Part shown: in pieces, positions 46,804 to 59,189 of the stretch
Numbering within the stretch: position 1 is the stretch's first letter
Layout of the letters: each line of letters opens with the position of its first letter
NCBI GenBank assembly: GCA_014529385.2
Contig: CM043949.1
Coordinates: 109,703,977-109,767,976 of the forward strand
Length of the DNA stretch: 64,000 nt
DNA from: Adiantum capillus-veneris
Lineage: Eukaryota > Streptophyta > Polypodiopsida > Polypodiales > Pteridaceae
Reading direction: 5' to 3'
Program-made: the position numbers and the translations under genes
The notes under the pieces: model-generated
Told to the model about the DNA's origin: nothing
Seen by the model: only the letters and a program-made list of their open reading frames with translations
Databases searched by the model: none

Positions 46804-48074
46804 CGGTCACTTCATCTTCCTGTGATTGATACATCTAGATACAGACACTATGTAGTTGATAGATTTATTGTAAGATGGATGATTACTTTGGGTAGTTACT
46901 TTGCACTTCCTCAATGATCGATTCTGGATCATGATATGCATGATGAAGGTGATTAATGTAATGTCTTGGGATGTTCACCATAATCCCTTGCCTTGTAATC
47001 TCCTCTTTGGATGTAATGGTCGGTGATTACCATAAGTCTCTACCTGACACTTTCTACCTCTAGATGGAGTGGCTTTGAAATGCTTTGATCATTATTTTAA
47101 AGCTTTAAGATTTTTGCCCTCTTAACCAGGTCGTCTTGCTTCACACTCTAACCCCTAAGGGTTGCTTGGCCAATGGGATTAGCCCCTTATTAAAAATATC
47201 ACTACATTAATAGGGATCCCTTTTCACTTCATTTATAATGTGATTGGGGAATCTCTACTGGCCCTGCCACTTAGTTTAATTTGCCCCTCCCTCACAGTGA
47301 GGCTTTACAACCTATCTATCACCCTTCTTTCCCTACACTACAGGAGCATCACAACTTTAATACCCACCTTCCCCTCTACGATGGACTTCTAACACCAATA
47401 TGAAAAGTAAATTTTTATGGCCTCTGATGCTTTACTATCGTCATTCTGGACTGTTTTCATAATAAAAATAGCCTTGTCTCCCTTGCTCTTATCTTCTATG
47501 GGATGTCCTCTTGCATTATACAATTAAGCTTTGCTTCTAGTGCATGGCTCAATACTGCATACATGGTGCTGGTCTAATATAGTCTTTGCCTTGATGGATT
47601 TTGCACCCACTCTCATGTAGTAAGTACATAGCAATAGATTTTGTCGCAGATCCTTTGGTTGGTAGCACTTATTGCCTGGTATCCTGCCCGAAATATTCTT
47701 ACAGGTGAATTTACTCAAGCAGAGGGTTTACTCCTTTGACCTAATCACTAGCTATGGAAGCACAAGGATGGTGAATTTTCCTATTTCCCCTTTCAATTTC
47801 AAGGTGAGGGATTCAACCCCTCACTTAAACTTTGGTTACTTAAACTTTTTGTCTTGCTTTAAACAAAAAGAAAGAGAGAGGGAAAGAGAGATAGTTTGAG
47901 TAATTTGAAGGTATGGTGATTATGTTCAGAGACATTCAACTTTACCACTCTATTTTCCACATAGATTGTGTGGCGAATGCTTATTCTTATAGGTTGACGT
48001 CTAAAACCTAATTCAATATTAAGAAACACTTAGTTCTTGGTTCGCAGTTGTTTAAACCAATGTGCTACTGAGTT
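46802..48074. other. Unannotated spacer
   Basis: No gene. A short GA-rich run lies at 47868-47892. Confidence 0.3.
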
Positions 48075-49210
48075 TTTATGGTGCTTTTGGAATTTTTTGT
48101 GCTTAGGATATATGATCGGGTGGGTACTGGCAGCTGGTTCGATTGATCTGACTAAATATATTTTCTTGATACTCTTGTGAATGATGAAATGAGATAAGGT
48201 TGGATTCATGATCATTAGCTTGGGCTAGAAGGGTTACTTCTTAAATGATTATCTGACTTGAACTAAAAAGGGCTCTGCCAGATTTTCTAAACACACTGGT
48301 TCTCCTCATATGTGCCTTTTGGTTTTTAGCCTGGGTAATAAACAGTTCATATATCCATACAACAGAATGAAAATTATTAAAAGATGGATAATGCACAGTG
48401 AAATTCTTGGTAGAATTCTTATGGCTCACTTATTATGTGGAGACTTGGAGTATGCTAGGGCTTGGTTTTTCCTTAGAACATTGATACTAAAGTAAGGTTT
48501 TTTTTACCCTTTTGGGTGCTAGACTGCACGTTGAATGGTGTTTTGTTCTACTGACCTTTCTTATTGCTAATATTGGTAACTGCTAAATGTGTGCATTACT
48601 TGGGGTATAGTGTTTTTACTTAAAATCTAGGAAGAACTTGTCTAATAATAAGACTTGTGATGGGGGGCTTGCCATGACCTAAATATGTGTTGGCCTTCTA
48701 CTTGCTTACTTTATTTGGACGGCCTCAGGAAGATTGATGTTCTGTATCCTTGGTATGATTTGCTAAGACCTACTAGCATGGTTCACGCTCTTGGGGGTTA
48801 CTGGTGTTTAATGAATTTCTGAGCAGTAGTTGCGACTTGATACTTTTTGATATGTATTGGTTTGTAAGCTATTATATATTGGCATTTTTCTTAAATTAGG
48901 TCTGGCATTCATTAACCCCATGGTTCAGATGATATCTTATGGTATTACTCATTCTCATAGGTTACATTCGCAAGGCTGTGGCTTGTGTTCTGAAAATCTG
49001 AAAAGGAGGATGCTTGTTCTTGGTTTGGGTTACTGGTTCTGTTGATTTATTGGTTTTTTCATACAAACATTGAATGATTTGGTTCTATTATACTCTATTG
49101 TAGACACTAAAACTTAGATATTGACTGGATTTAGTGTTGACTTGGTGGTTGTCTTTTGAATGTTATGTTGTTTTGTGTATATGTATCTAGTTTGATACAA
49201 AAACACAGAC
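48075..49210. repeat. Dispersed direct repeat, copy 2 (deleted)
   Basis: Matches 44150-45225 and then, without a break, 46085-46145. Confidence 0.75.
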
Positions 49211-50844
49211 TATGAATTCCGCACTATTGCACCCACCATAGATCCTACGGTGACATCTTTCTGGTTGCAAGTTGTAGCAAAGAAGACCAACTCATTCGAT
49301 CTACCATTAATGAGGCCATCACCATAGTTTATTAGTATGGGTGATCTACACTAAAAATTGTGTCTATGTGGATGGGTGCTTGCTTAACATAAATTTTCTC
49401 TCCTTTCTACCATTGTTCCCTTTATAATAAGATCCAAAGTTTATGATGATAATTTTAGAATCAAGAAAGCTTGATTTGCATATGTTACTAGACTAACTAT
49501 TGGATTTTATGGTTCCCTTTCACTATGGTGCTGGCTTAAATGCATCAAATGTCTATAGCCTTTGCAACCACGTGGTCAATTGCAGCCTCTTGTTATTGTA
49601 GTTGCTTGGTCTGTTGCTCTTGTTGTTACCTTCTTTGTCTTGTTGTTAATTGATGTTTAAGGGCTCAATCAACCGCGCAATGCATGGCCACTCATCTGTA
49701 TACTATGACCAAGAAATATGGATGTTGTGAACTCACTACATATAGAGGTGTTGAACTGTACCCTTTCATGTGGCCTACTTCACAACCTTTCAAAATGTTT
49801 GTAACTAATTGCAAGATATCTTCTATAGGGGAAAATCTAGGAAGCAATGGGTTGTTTACACTGTGTGCAAAGTAAAGGTTTCTCTAGTTGGGATTTTGGT
49901 TCGAGATGTTGTCTCTTGGATTGCGCCAAATTCCATGGTATGTCTAACATGAGTAGTATAAAGACGTTCTAGGGCAATTATTTTATGATGTGAACCCTAT
50001 TTTGCATGTGGTTCTTTTTTAAATCATTGATACAAGATGCTGCTCAATAGGAGCATTTGTTTGCAAGGTCAAGAAGCACTAGTTGAAGATTACATAGTTA
50101 CAACTTTTCTTTAGATTATATTTTCATTCAAGATGTCGTCTCTTATGTGTCACTATTTGGAGGACATGTAGCTTTGGCTGCACAAAGATTCTCTAGGTTA
50201 TTTTCACCTGGTAAAAATTGAGGGCCCCTCTCCAAACGCATTCACCTATGTTTGAATTTTGAAGGGATGTGGAATTGTGCAAGAAATTTTCATGAGTGAG
50301 AATTATAGAGATTGTTCCTTTTTTAGGGATGTGTTTTCTTGGAGTTCATTAATGGCATGATATATGCGATACGGATAGGGCATTGGGCCAGGAAGCATTG
50401 ATTATTGACATCCAATGTAAAGTGGTGGTTTTTCTCTAGATGAGCTATCTAGCCAACACGTCCTCTCTTGAACTTCACTTGTCGCAAGATGATGAAAATA
50501 TGAAAATTTGCAAAACTAACGATCAATCTTATAAGCTAGAATTACCTCCTTAGTGGTGTCTACATGATCCTTTTCACTTATTTCTACTATATCTACAAGA
50601 AATCTTCTTATTCTGCCTTATATCCTCCCTCCCACTAATCTTAGGGAGGAGGTATATGTAGCTTACCCACTAAGGCTTGAATTTCCCCGTTCAAAAGATA
50701 AGGTTTACAGAGTGAAAAAGGATTTGGATTGCTCAAAGCAAACACCACGAGTTCGATACCTACAGATAGTTTTTTGAAAAGGTTTGATTTTGAAAGCAAT
50801 CCTCTTCTAATGCAAATTGTATGAGCCAAGAAAAAGCAAAATTA
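49211..50844. other. Unannotated decayed DNA
   Basis: No gene. A pol III B-box-like GAGTTCGATACC at about 50751 and an A-box-like TAGCTTACCCAC at 50659 are too far apart for a clean tRNA or SINE. Confidence 0.3.
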
Positions 50845-51620
50845 TTACCTTCTTATTTTGTTTAGAGATGACTGGATCGTAAAACAAGTGATCAAGAAGA
50901 ATGCATTGATCAAACTTGAAAGAGTTAGGGATGACACAAAACCCAAAACATTTCTCAAGGATGTGAAATGTTTGTAAACCTTAAACACTACATCTATATT
51001 ATTACAATCATTATACCTGTTAGGCAACATTTTATACATAAGGCACTCTCTCAACTCTGTTTCATTAAAAACGTTTTCCTGATGTATTTCAATAGTAGGT
51101 GCATGCTTGTTATTCATCTTGCCTTTGTTAAACATAACATCAAGAATTTCTTTAGCCTCTAGCTCCCTTATTGCAATATCTTGCCATATTGCAATATCTA
51201 AGAAAATTGCACTTCTTATTACAATAGAGAAATTAGAAGGTGGAGAAAAATCTCCTTTTTTATATACTCGAATGGTCTACCAACAATCCTACAAAAAAAC
51301 AATTAATCACTAGGTTATAAAAATGGCCTACATTCACAATGCATACATCTAGTATATGTTTCAAATTTGAAACAACTTTTTCTTAGATTGCCTTTCTTGC
51401 CAAAATGGTAACATCATTGTACTTTTGACCTTCAAACTTGCTTCTATTTTCTACCTCAAATAACCCTTCTTGAACAAATAGAAAATTTTCCCTCCAAATT
51501 CAATCAAGATTCTTCTTGGTAATTTCCTAGAGGAGAGTGCTTGAAACAATTTCAACCTTGAAACCACCAATAGGTGTTTACTTCTAGCGGTATGAAAATC
51601 TTTCAAACTTTAAGGCAAAG
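50845..51620 (-). pseudogene. Unrecognised decayed coding region
   Basis: On the minus strand a 135-codon stretch from about 51275 to 50845 is open. It is protein-like: GDFSPPSNFSIVIRSAIFLD, then IAIRELEAKEILDVMF, then ELRECLMYKMLPNRYND, then VFKVYKHFTSLRNVLGFVSS. Upstream, in another frame and with one stop, come IWRENFLFVQEGLFEVENRS and QKYNDVTILARKAI. Residue composition is coding-like, which is rare in this part of the window. I cannot place the family. It could be a decayed host gene, an unusual transposon ORF or an old viral insertion; none of these is shown. Confidence 0.35.
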
Positions 51621-52867
51621 TAACATGCAATGACATTTGAGCAAAATTTTTAAACAAGTAATGGCACTGCTTTGGCTAAATCATGAATCTTGATCTTTGA
51701 GCAAATGATAAAAAATAGGCATGGCTTACTACATCGAAGATCAATGAGCATATTCAACCAATAAGCAACAATTTGCTACTCATAAAAGTCATATATTTAT
51801 ACATTAATCCATTGCATGCTTTTCATGTATTGTAGTAGATTTGGTAGCAAAAGAAGCTTGGCTACCATCTTTCCCGTTGTAATGTCTAGAAGCAAACATG
51901 CAAGGAATGTGACAACAAAAGACCTGGATGAGTCTGTCTTTACATTCCTTGGTGATACAACTCATATATTTCTTGGTTATAGCAATCCATACTTATGTCC
52001 ACATAGAAGCCTAGTATATTGGAGCCCCATAAGCTAGAAAAGTGTAGGCTCAAGAAGCAAAAGACTTTGGCATTACAAAAGGTTCCAATCGACATTGCAC
52101 TATACAATTGGCATAAGGAGTTCAATGTTCAAATGAACATACATCAATTCCAAGTATCTATTCATTTGAAAGGTGCTCGAGGAAGAGCGTTTCCAACTTG
52201 TCAAAAGGTGCATACAAGTGACAATTATTACCATATTGTTACAAAAGATTTCTCCTCGGAGCAATTTGCGCTCACAAAGAATGAGGGAGGCTATTATCAT
52301 TACCTAATGTAGGAGCTACTTTGTTATTGATAGCATAGTTACCTTCAAGCTAAAGGATGTCCGAGAAAGGAAATATATCAGTTTCCCCATAGTAATAACA
52401 TTTTTGGTAATTTTTATCCCGATATATAACAATAACAAAAAAACTGCTGCACCACACAATTGCCACTGACCATATAGGTCCACCGCCTTTCAAATCAACA
52501 TCGCGATGGGTCTGGGCTGCTTGAATGCAAAAGAGGCCAATGTTAATAGTAAAGAAGCATCGTGTAATTAGGATTGCAAGGTCAAAAAGCACTAAACATA
52601 TTGCAAAGAACAAAGTTATAGGATTGACAAATTTTCAAAACCATAGGACATGAGCTATGGTCCCAAAATGAGAAATATGCAAGGGAGATGCATGTTCCAA
52701 TCAGCTAAATTAAGGTCCCGGAAAGAAATGTGGACATTTAAGTTTTCTTTTGTACAATATCTTGCTATTGCAAGTCCATGAGAGAGAAGATGAAAATTTT
52801 AAATGTCAAAGGCACATCTCAAGAGACCTCAGAAATCTCTTTGACAAGCCTTAAAACACAAGACCGT

Positions 52868-52940
<73 letters not shown>

Positions 52941-53917
52941 TCATACGAACAATCCCAAGAGACCTAGAAGATCTAACCGACAAGTGTTAAAATGAGACCT
53001 TTATTCAAGAGGGAATTGTTTATGAGAGAGAAATACACATAAAATATAATCAACTAGCTCAAGAAGGGAAGGGGATTCAATGTTTTACAGGAATAGTTTC
53101 ATTACCCAAAATGGAGCTATAAATATTTATACACTAATCACTCTAATTGGTAACATAGGAGCCAAGCATGAATAGGTACTACAAATGACAGCCCACAAGA
53201 GGGACCCCTTGCCATCATGATATTCACAGAATTTGCAATAAAATTTGTGTATGGCATGAGATAATCAGAGCAAGGCAGCCATGACAACCAATTATCACAT
53301 CGAGAGAAATTGGGACACCTTCATGGCCCGGAGTCTCGGAGTGCTGTATGTAATACGTTTCACCTGGTACATTGACCAATGTTTCTTTAGAATGGATCCA
53401 TAAAAGACTCATTACAACCATAACAGGCCAAATGCATCTGACATATACTGAAGACATTAAAACCTACATTCTTGATTAACGTAACACCACACGATTATGC
53501 AGCAGAATTTTGCCCAGAAATATTAATGCTCATAAAAGCTCACAAAAAGTGAAGGCTTTAAGAAACAAAAACTTTGCTGCTTTCTGTTTTTTTTTCCTTT
53601 TAATTCATTCTAAGGCAGGCCGAGGGGGAAAATCGGCTTTAAAAAATTCCACCTGAAGATTTCCATCCAACACGTTTTCATTAAAATCCTACTCTAAAGA
53701 GGTCAGGATAGAGGGAAAAGATTCAGAGAACCACTTACGAGGCTCGAACACGGTACACTCTGAATTTACGCCAAAATCAAAGGCTAATTATTACATCACA
53801 TCAATGGATCAAAGCTTTGAGAAACTGTAGTGCATCTTGCTCCGCAAAACTATGAATATACAAACCTTGGATTCTCTGAGGTGTAGTACATTATGCCATG
53901 CCCTGTCACCTGGCAAC
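51621..53917. other. Unannotated spacer left of TOM20
   Basis: No gene supported. A compound (GT)n(GA)n tract lies at 52866-52940. The right end, below 53918, should contain the TOM20 3' UTR. Confidence 0.3.
52866..52940. repeat. Compound (GT)n(GA)n microsatellite
   Basis: GT tract 52866-52892, then a GA tract with one AA interruption to 52940. Confidence 0.9.
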
Positions 53918-54600
53918 TTAGCTTGGAGGCGGACTTGGCAGTCCAATTTTCATCCACAAGGACAAGCCAAATGCGAGAATAATCCAACCTAAGACATCAT
54001 ATTTGAGATCACTGCTACCTTTCTTTTGTGATCCCTGGAAAGCAATACCATTTGTCACACCAATTAACTAGAAAAATCTCTCCTATTAATTATATTTACA
54101 CATATGTGCATCTGTGTGTGCATATTAATACACGTGTACATATTCACACGCACACACACGTGCGCGCTATGGAATGATACACACATGTGTACATTAATTA
54201 ACTAGAAAAATACCACTTGTCACTCCAGTTAAATATATATTTACATGTGTGTCTATGTGCGTACGCGTGCGCATATTGAAATTCACATGTATGTGCATAT
54301 TCTCTCTCTCTCTCACACACACACACAGAATGATAGAGAGAGAAGGGTTTTTTTTTTTTTGAGGGGGGGGGATTTAGATCTCACTTGCCTTGGGTGCTGC
54401 TGAGCGTCCAGAGCTAGAGCCAGTTGAAACCTGTTGGCTCAACTGTTTATGAAGGTCTCGGTGCAACTCTGGTGCCTAAAATAAGAAAGCGTCATCTACA
54501 AAGTCAAAATTAAGAGTTCAGTTTATTAAAATGACATTGCCTTGTTGCATACCTTTCCTGACATCTCAATAGCCTTTTTGAAAAGTTCATTGTTAGGTTC
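53918..54600 (-). CDS. TOM20: Plant-type TOM20 import receptor, three C-terminal exons
   Basis: On the minus strand: exon 54600-54553 (EPNNELFKKAIEMSGK), exon 54475-54389 (starting APELHRDLHKQL, ending GRSAAPK) and last exon 54034-53918 (GSQKKGSSDLKYDVLGWIIL, a hydrophobic helix, then LPSPPPS and stop). All are in phase, with CAG/TAG acceptors and donors GTATGC and GCAAGT. Plant TOM20 ends the same way: a tetratricopeptide-like domain, 'KAPELH', a KKSSD.KYD basic patch, one tail-anchor helix and Pro residues. It sits in the outer mitochondrial membrane and binds presequences. Only about 83 of some 200 residues are visible. The upstream exons are not found before the retrotransposon nest that starts near 55.8 kb. 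It could be a full gene with a long intron or a truncated copy. Confidence 0.8.
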
Positions 54601-54604
54601 CTGG

Positions 54605-55112
54605 AAATAAAGACACACAACATTGCTCTGGTCAAAGCTTACCGTGTGACGAAATTGACAGACGAAGCCCATAATGGGCTGCCTGAAATTCACTCAAATT
54701 ACAGAACAAATAACCTACCAAAGCTCAACACGACATTTCTTCTTAAATATCGAGAAACATATCTTATTATAATGAACCAAATGCACTAGATGCAATGATA
54801 CAAGCACAATATAGAAACAAGCATCAGTAATAGATGGAATGACCACAAAAGCGTTCCCATCTGTGCTGCCCCTTTATCAGTTTAGATGTATCACTCGAGC
54901 CTCATAGGATAGGTACACACCACTACGTTCCTTACAGTTTCAGAGGCCCTATTACTTGGCATTATTCTCCACCGCCCTGGTTCATAGTCTTATGGCTCCT
55001 ACAAACCACCTTGATCTTGGAGTCCTTGTAAATATGTTTTGATTTAAGGACATGCTCACCCAAGCATCCTCAAGAACCCACAGTTCTCAGTGATACAGAC
55101 TTGTCTTTCCTC

Positions 55113-55145
<33 letters not shown>

Positions 55146-55425
55146 CTGCTACAGGAGGTCTTTACAGCGGATGTTTTATATCAGTCAGATACACAGCACT
55201 AGACTTTGTGGTTTTCTCTACATCGCCAGAGGTGGACAGAGCTTTGGGTAGATTTGTGTAGGCTTGATCACTATCCAGATAGCTACATTTCACTACCTGA
55301 TTAGAGTAATTTTACCCCAAGATGTACCCTGTGGTTTGTTATGGGATTTTTCCCCATGATGTCATTGTATTTCTTTTAGGGGTTTTTCCACATTTCTTGT
55401 ATATGGACAGCCTCACTTTTATCGC

Positions 55426-55499
<74 letters not shown>

Positions 55500-55819
55500 C
55501 TTGCAAGGACGCGTGCACACATAAGCAAGAGAGCACACAATGTAGGTGGAGGCTGAAAGCTGCTTCTTTCTCTTCACTTCTCAAAATCAAAATGATGATA
55601 AGGTCTACAAAACATAAGTGGGAAATACAACATGTATACCTAAATGAATCTAGGATGAGCCCCTTGAAGGAAAGTGCAAGGTATAGACTCAATGTGCTCA
55701 ACTTCAGCCTCATGATTGGCACAAACAATCGATTCTCGAAACATCCACATAGATGCATATGATCACAATATTTGCCTCATTCTTGCAAGGAGTGATTTGT
55801 ATTAGCCATACGACTACCA
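54605..55819. other. Probable TOM20 intron region with GA tracts
   Basis: No further TOM20 exon recognised. A 40-base piece at 54647-54686 is bounded by splice-like CAG and GTAAGC on the minus strand, but its peptide does not match TOM20. (GA)n tracts lie at 55120-55145 and 55429-55498. 55499-55560 resembles 26005-26070. Confidence 0.4.
55429..55498. repeat. (GA)n microsatellite
   Basis: About 34 GA units. Confidence 0.95.
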
Positions 55820-56713
55820 AAAAGTCAAATAGGTTGCAATCCTCTAATGCCAAGCTCTAGGTTCTCTCAACACTTTGAACACATGCAACAAATGCTCTCG
55901 ATGTTTTGCTTCAGGTTTGGAGGCAACAATGATTTCATCAAAGAATGTGCCCACAACTGGTCTATACCCTCGAAAGATCCTATCCATCATCCTATGGAAC
56001 GCTACAAGGGCATTTGCCACCAAAAGACATCACCAAATACTCGTACAATCTGAAGGGTGTCTTGAAAGTAGCCTTGTAAACGTTTCCAAGAACGATCTTG
56101 AGCTAATGATAACCACTTTTGAGATCGATCCTGCTGAAACATATAATCTATGAAGTATATCATCGATTCTGGGTAGTGGAAACCTATTCCTGATAGTAAA
56201 CTTATTAAGAGCCCCTGTAGTCAATACACATCCTCCAAGACCTGAATTTCTTTTCCACAAGTATGTTGGAGAACAAAAAGGTGAAGTACTTCCTATTGAG
56301 CTTTGCTCCCTCTGCCAGGTGGTTGGCTTGGAGTACTGCTGAGTATCAACTATATGGTATGATCTTAAGGAGGTAATTTGCCACGCAAACCCTCCGAAAA
56401 ACAATTGGCATGAGCTTAAGGAAACTTTGGCCCTGTAGCTCTAGCTCTGTCAAAAACGTCAACCTTATCTTCCTCCATATTATTTAGAAAGATCGAGTGA
56501 ACAAAAAGACTTGATTCATTAATTTTGAAATGGCCTAAGCTGATAGAAGAGGGACTAACTCGCCTTTAAGTTATATATCAATGACACATCTCTAACCTTA
56601 CTATTCTTCAACAGGAATTTCCTACCCCAATAATCCGCGACAACACTGTTCTTTTGGTGTCAAGGCATCCTCAACAGTACATCACACCTTGAGGCATGAT
56701 GTAGAAGCCCTCA
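55820..56713 (-). pseudogene. Ty3 pol relic: protease end and reverse transcriptase
   Basis: On the minus strand, from right to left: a decayed protease end (reading near 56680-56640 that corresponds to 'DVLLGMPWHQKN'), a linker, then the RT start (ALNKFTIRNRFPLPRIDDIL, about 56230-56171). That string is the Ty3 RT signature 'DYRALN..T..N.YPLPRIDDLLD'. Further left come shifted pieces equivalent to the 'F..F..MPFGL' region and the thumb. The catalytic YxDD region is too decayed to read. It is the continuation of the gag at 60890-61957, split by element K. Confidence 0.75.
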
Positions 56714-56718
56714 TGCCC

Positions 56719-57151
56719 TGTCACGATTGTGACTATGTTAACAACAATACATCTACTCCTAGTTGCAGATACGCGAACTGCCATGCCGAGGAGGACCCCT
56801 ACGCTTGGATGGTCACACCCCTTCGCCCAAAGGACGTGTCTCTTCGCCAAAAGCCACACTCCTTCGACGATTGGTCACACCCCTTCGCTCTACGGGTGCG
56901 ACTCTTCGCCCAATGGTTGCAGCTCTTCGCCGAAAGGATGTGTCTTTACGTCTAAAATCACGTTTCTTCACCAAAAGATGTGTCTTTTCATTTATGTCTC
57001 TTCGTCTCCTATATAAGAAGCCCTTGTATCACACATTCAATCAATCAAACACAGAGTCTTCTAAGTCTTTTCTCGAGTATAGTTCAAGTTTCTTAAGTCT
57101 TAATCATGAGTTTAAGTACTTAATAAAGGATTAGTACCTAGAATCCTCACA
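56719..57151 (+). repeat. 5' LTR of element K
   Basis: 433 bp, TGTCACGATTGTG...ATCCTCACA. U3 holds many CTTCGCC-like words in a loose tandem array (56820-56940). The TATA box CCTATATAAGAAG lies at 57009-57021, with an AATAAAGG at 57122-57129 that may serve as poly(A) signal. Confidence 0.95.
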
Positions 57152-57152
57152 G

Positions 57153-57163
57153 TGGTATCAGAG
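57153..57163 (+). other. Primer-binding site of element K
   Basis: TGGTATCAGAG, the initiator-Met type primer site, one base after the LTR. Confidence 0.85.
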
Positions 57164-58082
57164 AAAAAAAATTTCCCTGGACCCTACGGTTGTGAGCCTC
57201 TCACCCTTGACGCTACACTCTACCTCCCCACCCCCCCCCTTCCCGGCGTTGTATGGACTCGGAACAACGGTGGCCTACGCACACATCTCGACATGAGGTA
57301 ACATAAATCACTTATGTTCTCGTATAAAAAAACATAATACAATCAACCAGAAACAGCTGCATGGACAAGAGCGGAAGTGTGTGCCTTTCCAAGTGATAAG
57401 GTGTACCTGTGAGTACCCCTTGGCGAACTTCCTGCTCCGACGGGCTGAATTTTATGCGGGCTGCTTTGCACCCCTTCGCCGGTGTCTCTTCGTTGGTGGC
57501 CCTCCGCATGGTACACCCCACCCAAAGGGCACCCTTCTCAAGGGGCATAATCAGCGCAGCAAGCCAAGATGGCAACTTTTCATTAAAAAAATGCTACGCA
57601 AGGCAATAAGCAGCGCTGCGTTGAATTTACTGTCCAGCCAGCGTATGTTTTTTTAAAGCCCAGCGCTGAGGTTATTGAATTGGGCCTACTACCCTTTAAA
57701 AAATTTTAAGGGCATTGGCCGGCTGCCCAAATAATTTAAGTGGGCACCCATTGGGTACCAAACGTTTAAAAAATAAACACAAACTAAAAGACCAGCAGCG
57801 TAAAAGAACAGATGGCGAAACTTACGCATTCAACCCCTCCTCTCTCTCCTACGTGGTGGAATTCCCCTTCTGGCACTGGCAATTTGCTCGCATCGGCTTC
57901 ACACACACGATGGATGGCGATCAATTTTGGATTCCCGTGCCCTATCTCTCGTACATAGAAGAGATTCCCGACGCAATTTTGCTGGCGCACCCGCTCCCGG
58001 CACCAGAGAACCCGTTCCAGAAACCGTCCCAGAACCTGTTCACATAACTTGCACGTGTTCGAATTCCTTTTGAGGCGTAACC
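57164..58082 (+). other. Leader of element K
   Basis: Non-coding for most of its length. A reading at 57715-58047 (110 codons, FNPSSLSYVVEFPFWHWQFA, ending before gag) is open but unrecognised. The leader is unusually long (0.93 kb). Confidence 0.5.
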
Positions 58083-59189
58083 ATGCCAAATTCTCAGGAT
58101 GGAGGTGGTCAATCTAACGATGCCCTTACTCTTATTAAGGAGCAGATGGCCACACTTTCCATAAGCCTCGCATCACTTCACACTCGCTTGGATGAGATGC
58201 ACACGGAAAACACTTCTCGAAGTCGACCTGTTGCTTCTCGGACTACACATGCTGATTCGACACCTTCTTCAGAAGCTTCAGTGGATGAACCCAACGAACC
58301 AAATCCAACTGGAGAGGTAGACAATCGCGAACTTCAATTACTTCATAAAATTTTTAATGCTGCACAGAAGAAGAAGCTTGATGTTAAACTGCCGGAACCG
58401 TACAATGGTTGCCGCGACAAGCGCGTGCTGGACCATTGGCTGTTCAAAATGGAGGTTTACTTATCAAACACATTGGTCGAGAGTAAAAAAGTTGCACTTG
58501 CTAGTTCTATGCTCAAAGACACAGCATTTCTTTGGTGGCAACGACGGGTTGCTGATGGTAAACACACACCTTCTTGGGATAAATTCCGGCGTGCTATTCG
58601 CAAGGCGTTCGAACCTGCCAATGTGGATTTTCATGCCCGGTCCTCTCTTCACCGCCTGAGCCAGACAGGTTCCTTGGCCGCATACATCACAGAGTTCCAA
58701 AGGCTAACTCTGGAGATAGAGACCCTTAGTTCCTCTGATAAACTTCACACCTTTATCGACGGACTCGAACTCAACCTGAAGGATGATGTGCACAAATACA
58801 ACCCTACCACCTTGGATGCTGCAATTGCCTATGTGGAGCGTCTTGGCGACAATCGGCGCCCTACACGGAATTTTCTCCCTGGTGAGAGATCTTCAAACAG
58901 CGCTCGCTTTTCACAACGCGATCACAAAGACAATCATAGCCAAAGTCAGCAACATGAGTCTCAGTTCAGACAGCAAGCAACGCAACCTTATTCAACTTCA
59001 AGGTTCTATTCTCAAGATCGACAATCTGAAAGCAGACCTTCTTCACATGTTCCTCCACTTGATTGTGGTAAAGGACATGATTTTTCTCAAGATCGGCATT
59101 CCAATACTCAGCAAGGCTCTTCGTCAAATGGATCTTCGACTTCAAAGAAGGAGGGATTATGTACAATTTGCAATGATGACCATAGATAG
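58083..59189 (+). pseudogene. gag of element K, ending at a TAG in the zinc knuckle
   Basis: 368 codons starting MPNSQDGGGQSNDALTLIKE. The Ty3 gag core spans residues about 95-235: LPEPYNGCRDKRVLDHWLFK, LKDTAFLWWQRR, WDKFRRAIRKAFEP, LHRLSQTGSLAAYITEFQRL. A polar Ser/Gln-rich linker follows, then a zinc knuckle C-x2-C-x3-H-x4-C starting CTICNDDHR at residue 360. The TAG stop falls between its His and last Cys. After the TAG the same frame stays open through the last Cys into protease. The start is chosen because it opens the first long frame and precedes the conserved core. Confidence 0.85.

Noticed and set aside
46687-46917. Thr-His repeat protein over the (AC)n tract
   Set aside because: Microsatellite translation only.
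50640-50770. tRNA gene or SINE suggested by GTTCGATACC
   Set aside because: A- and B-box-like words are about 90 bases apart and no cloverleaf can be drawn by eye.
51816-52037. Copia pol fragment suggested by 'IFLGYSNP'
   Set aside because: A single short motif without flanking integrase or RT motifs; probably chance.
53735-53800. tRNA-like GTGTTCGAGCC on the minus strand
   Set aside because: Only one pol III box is convincing; no acceptor stem pairing found.
54647-54686. Extra TOM20 exon between CAG and GTAAGC
   Set aside because: The peptide does not resemble any TOM20 segment, and the downstream exon already begins where the family homology starts.
57715-58047. Separate gene in the leader of element K
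   Set aside because: Unrecognised reading within the transposon leader, overlapped by a minus-strand reading of similar length; no support for coding.
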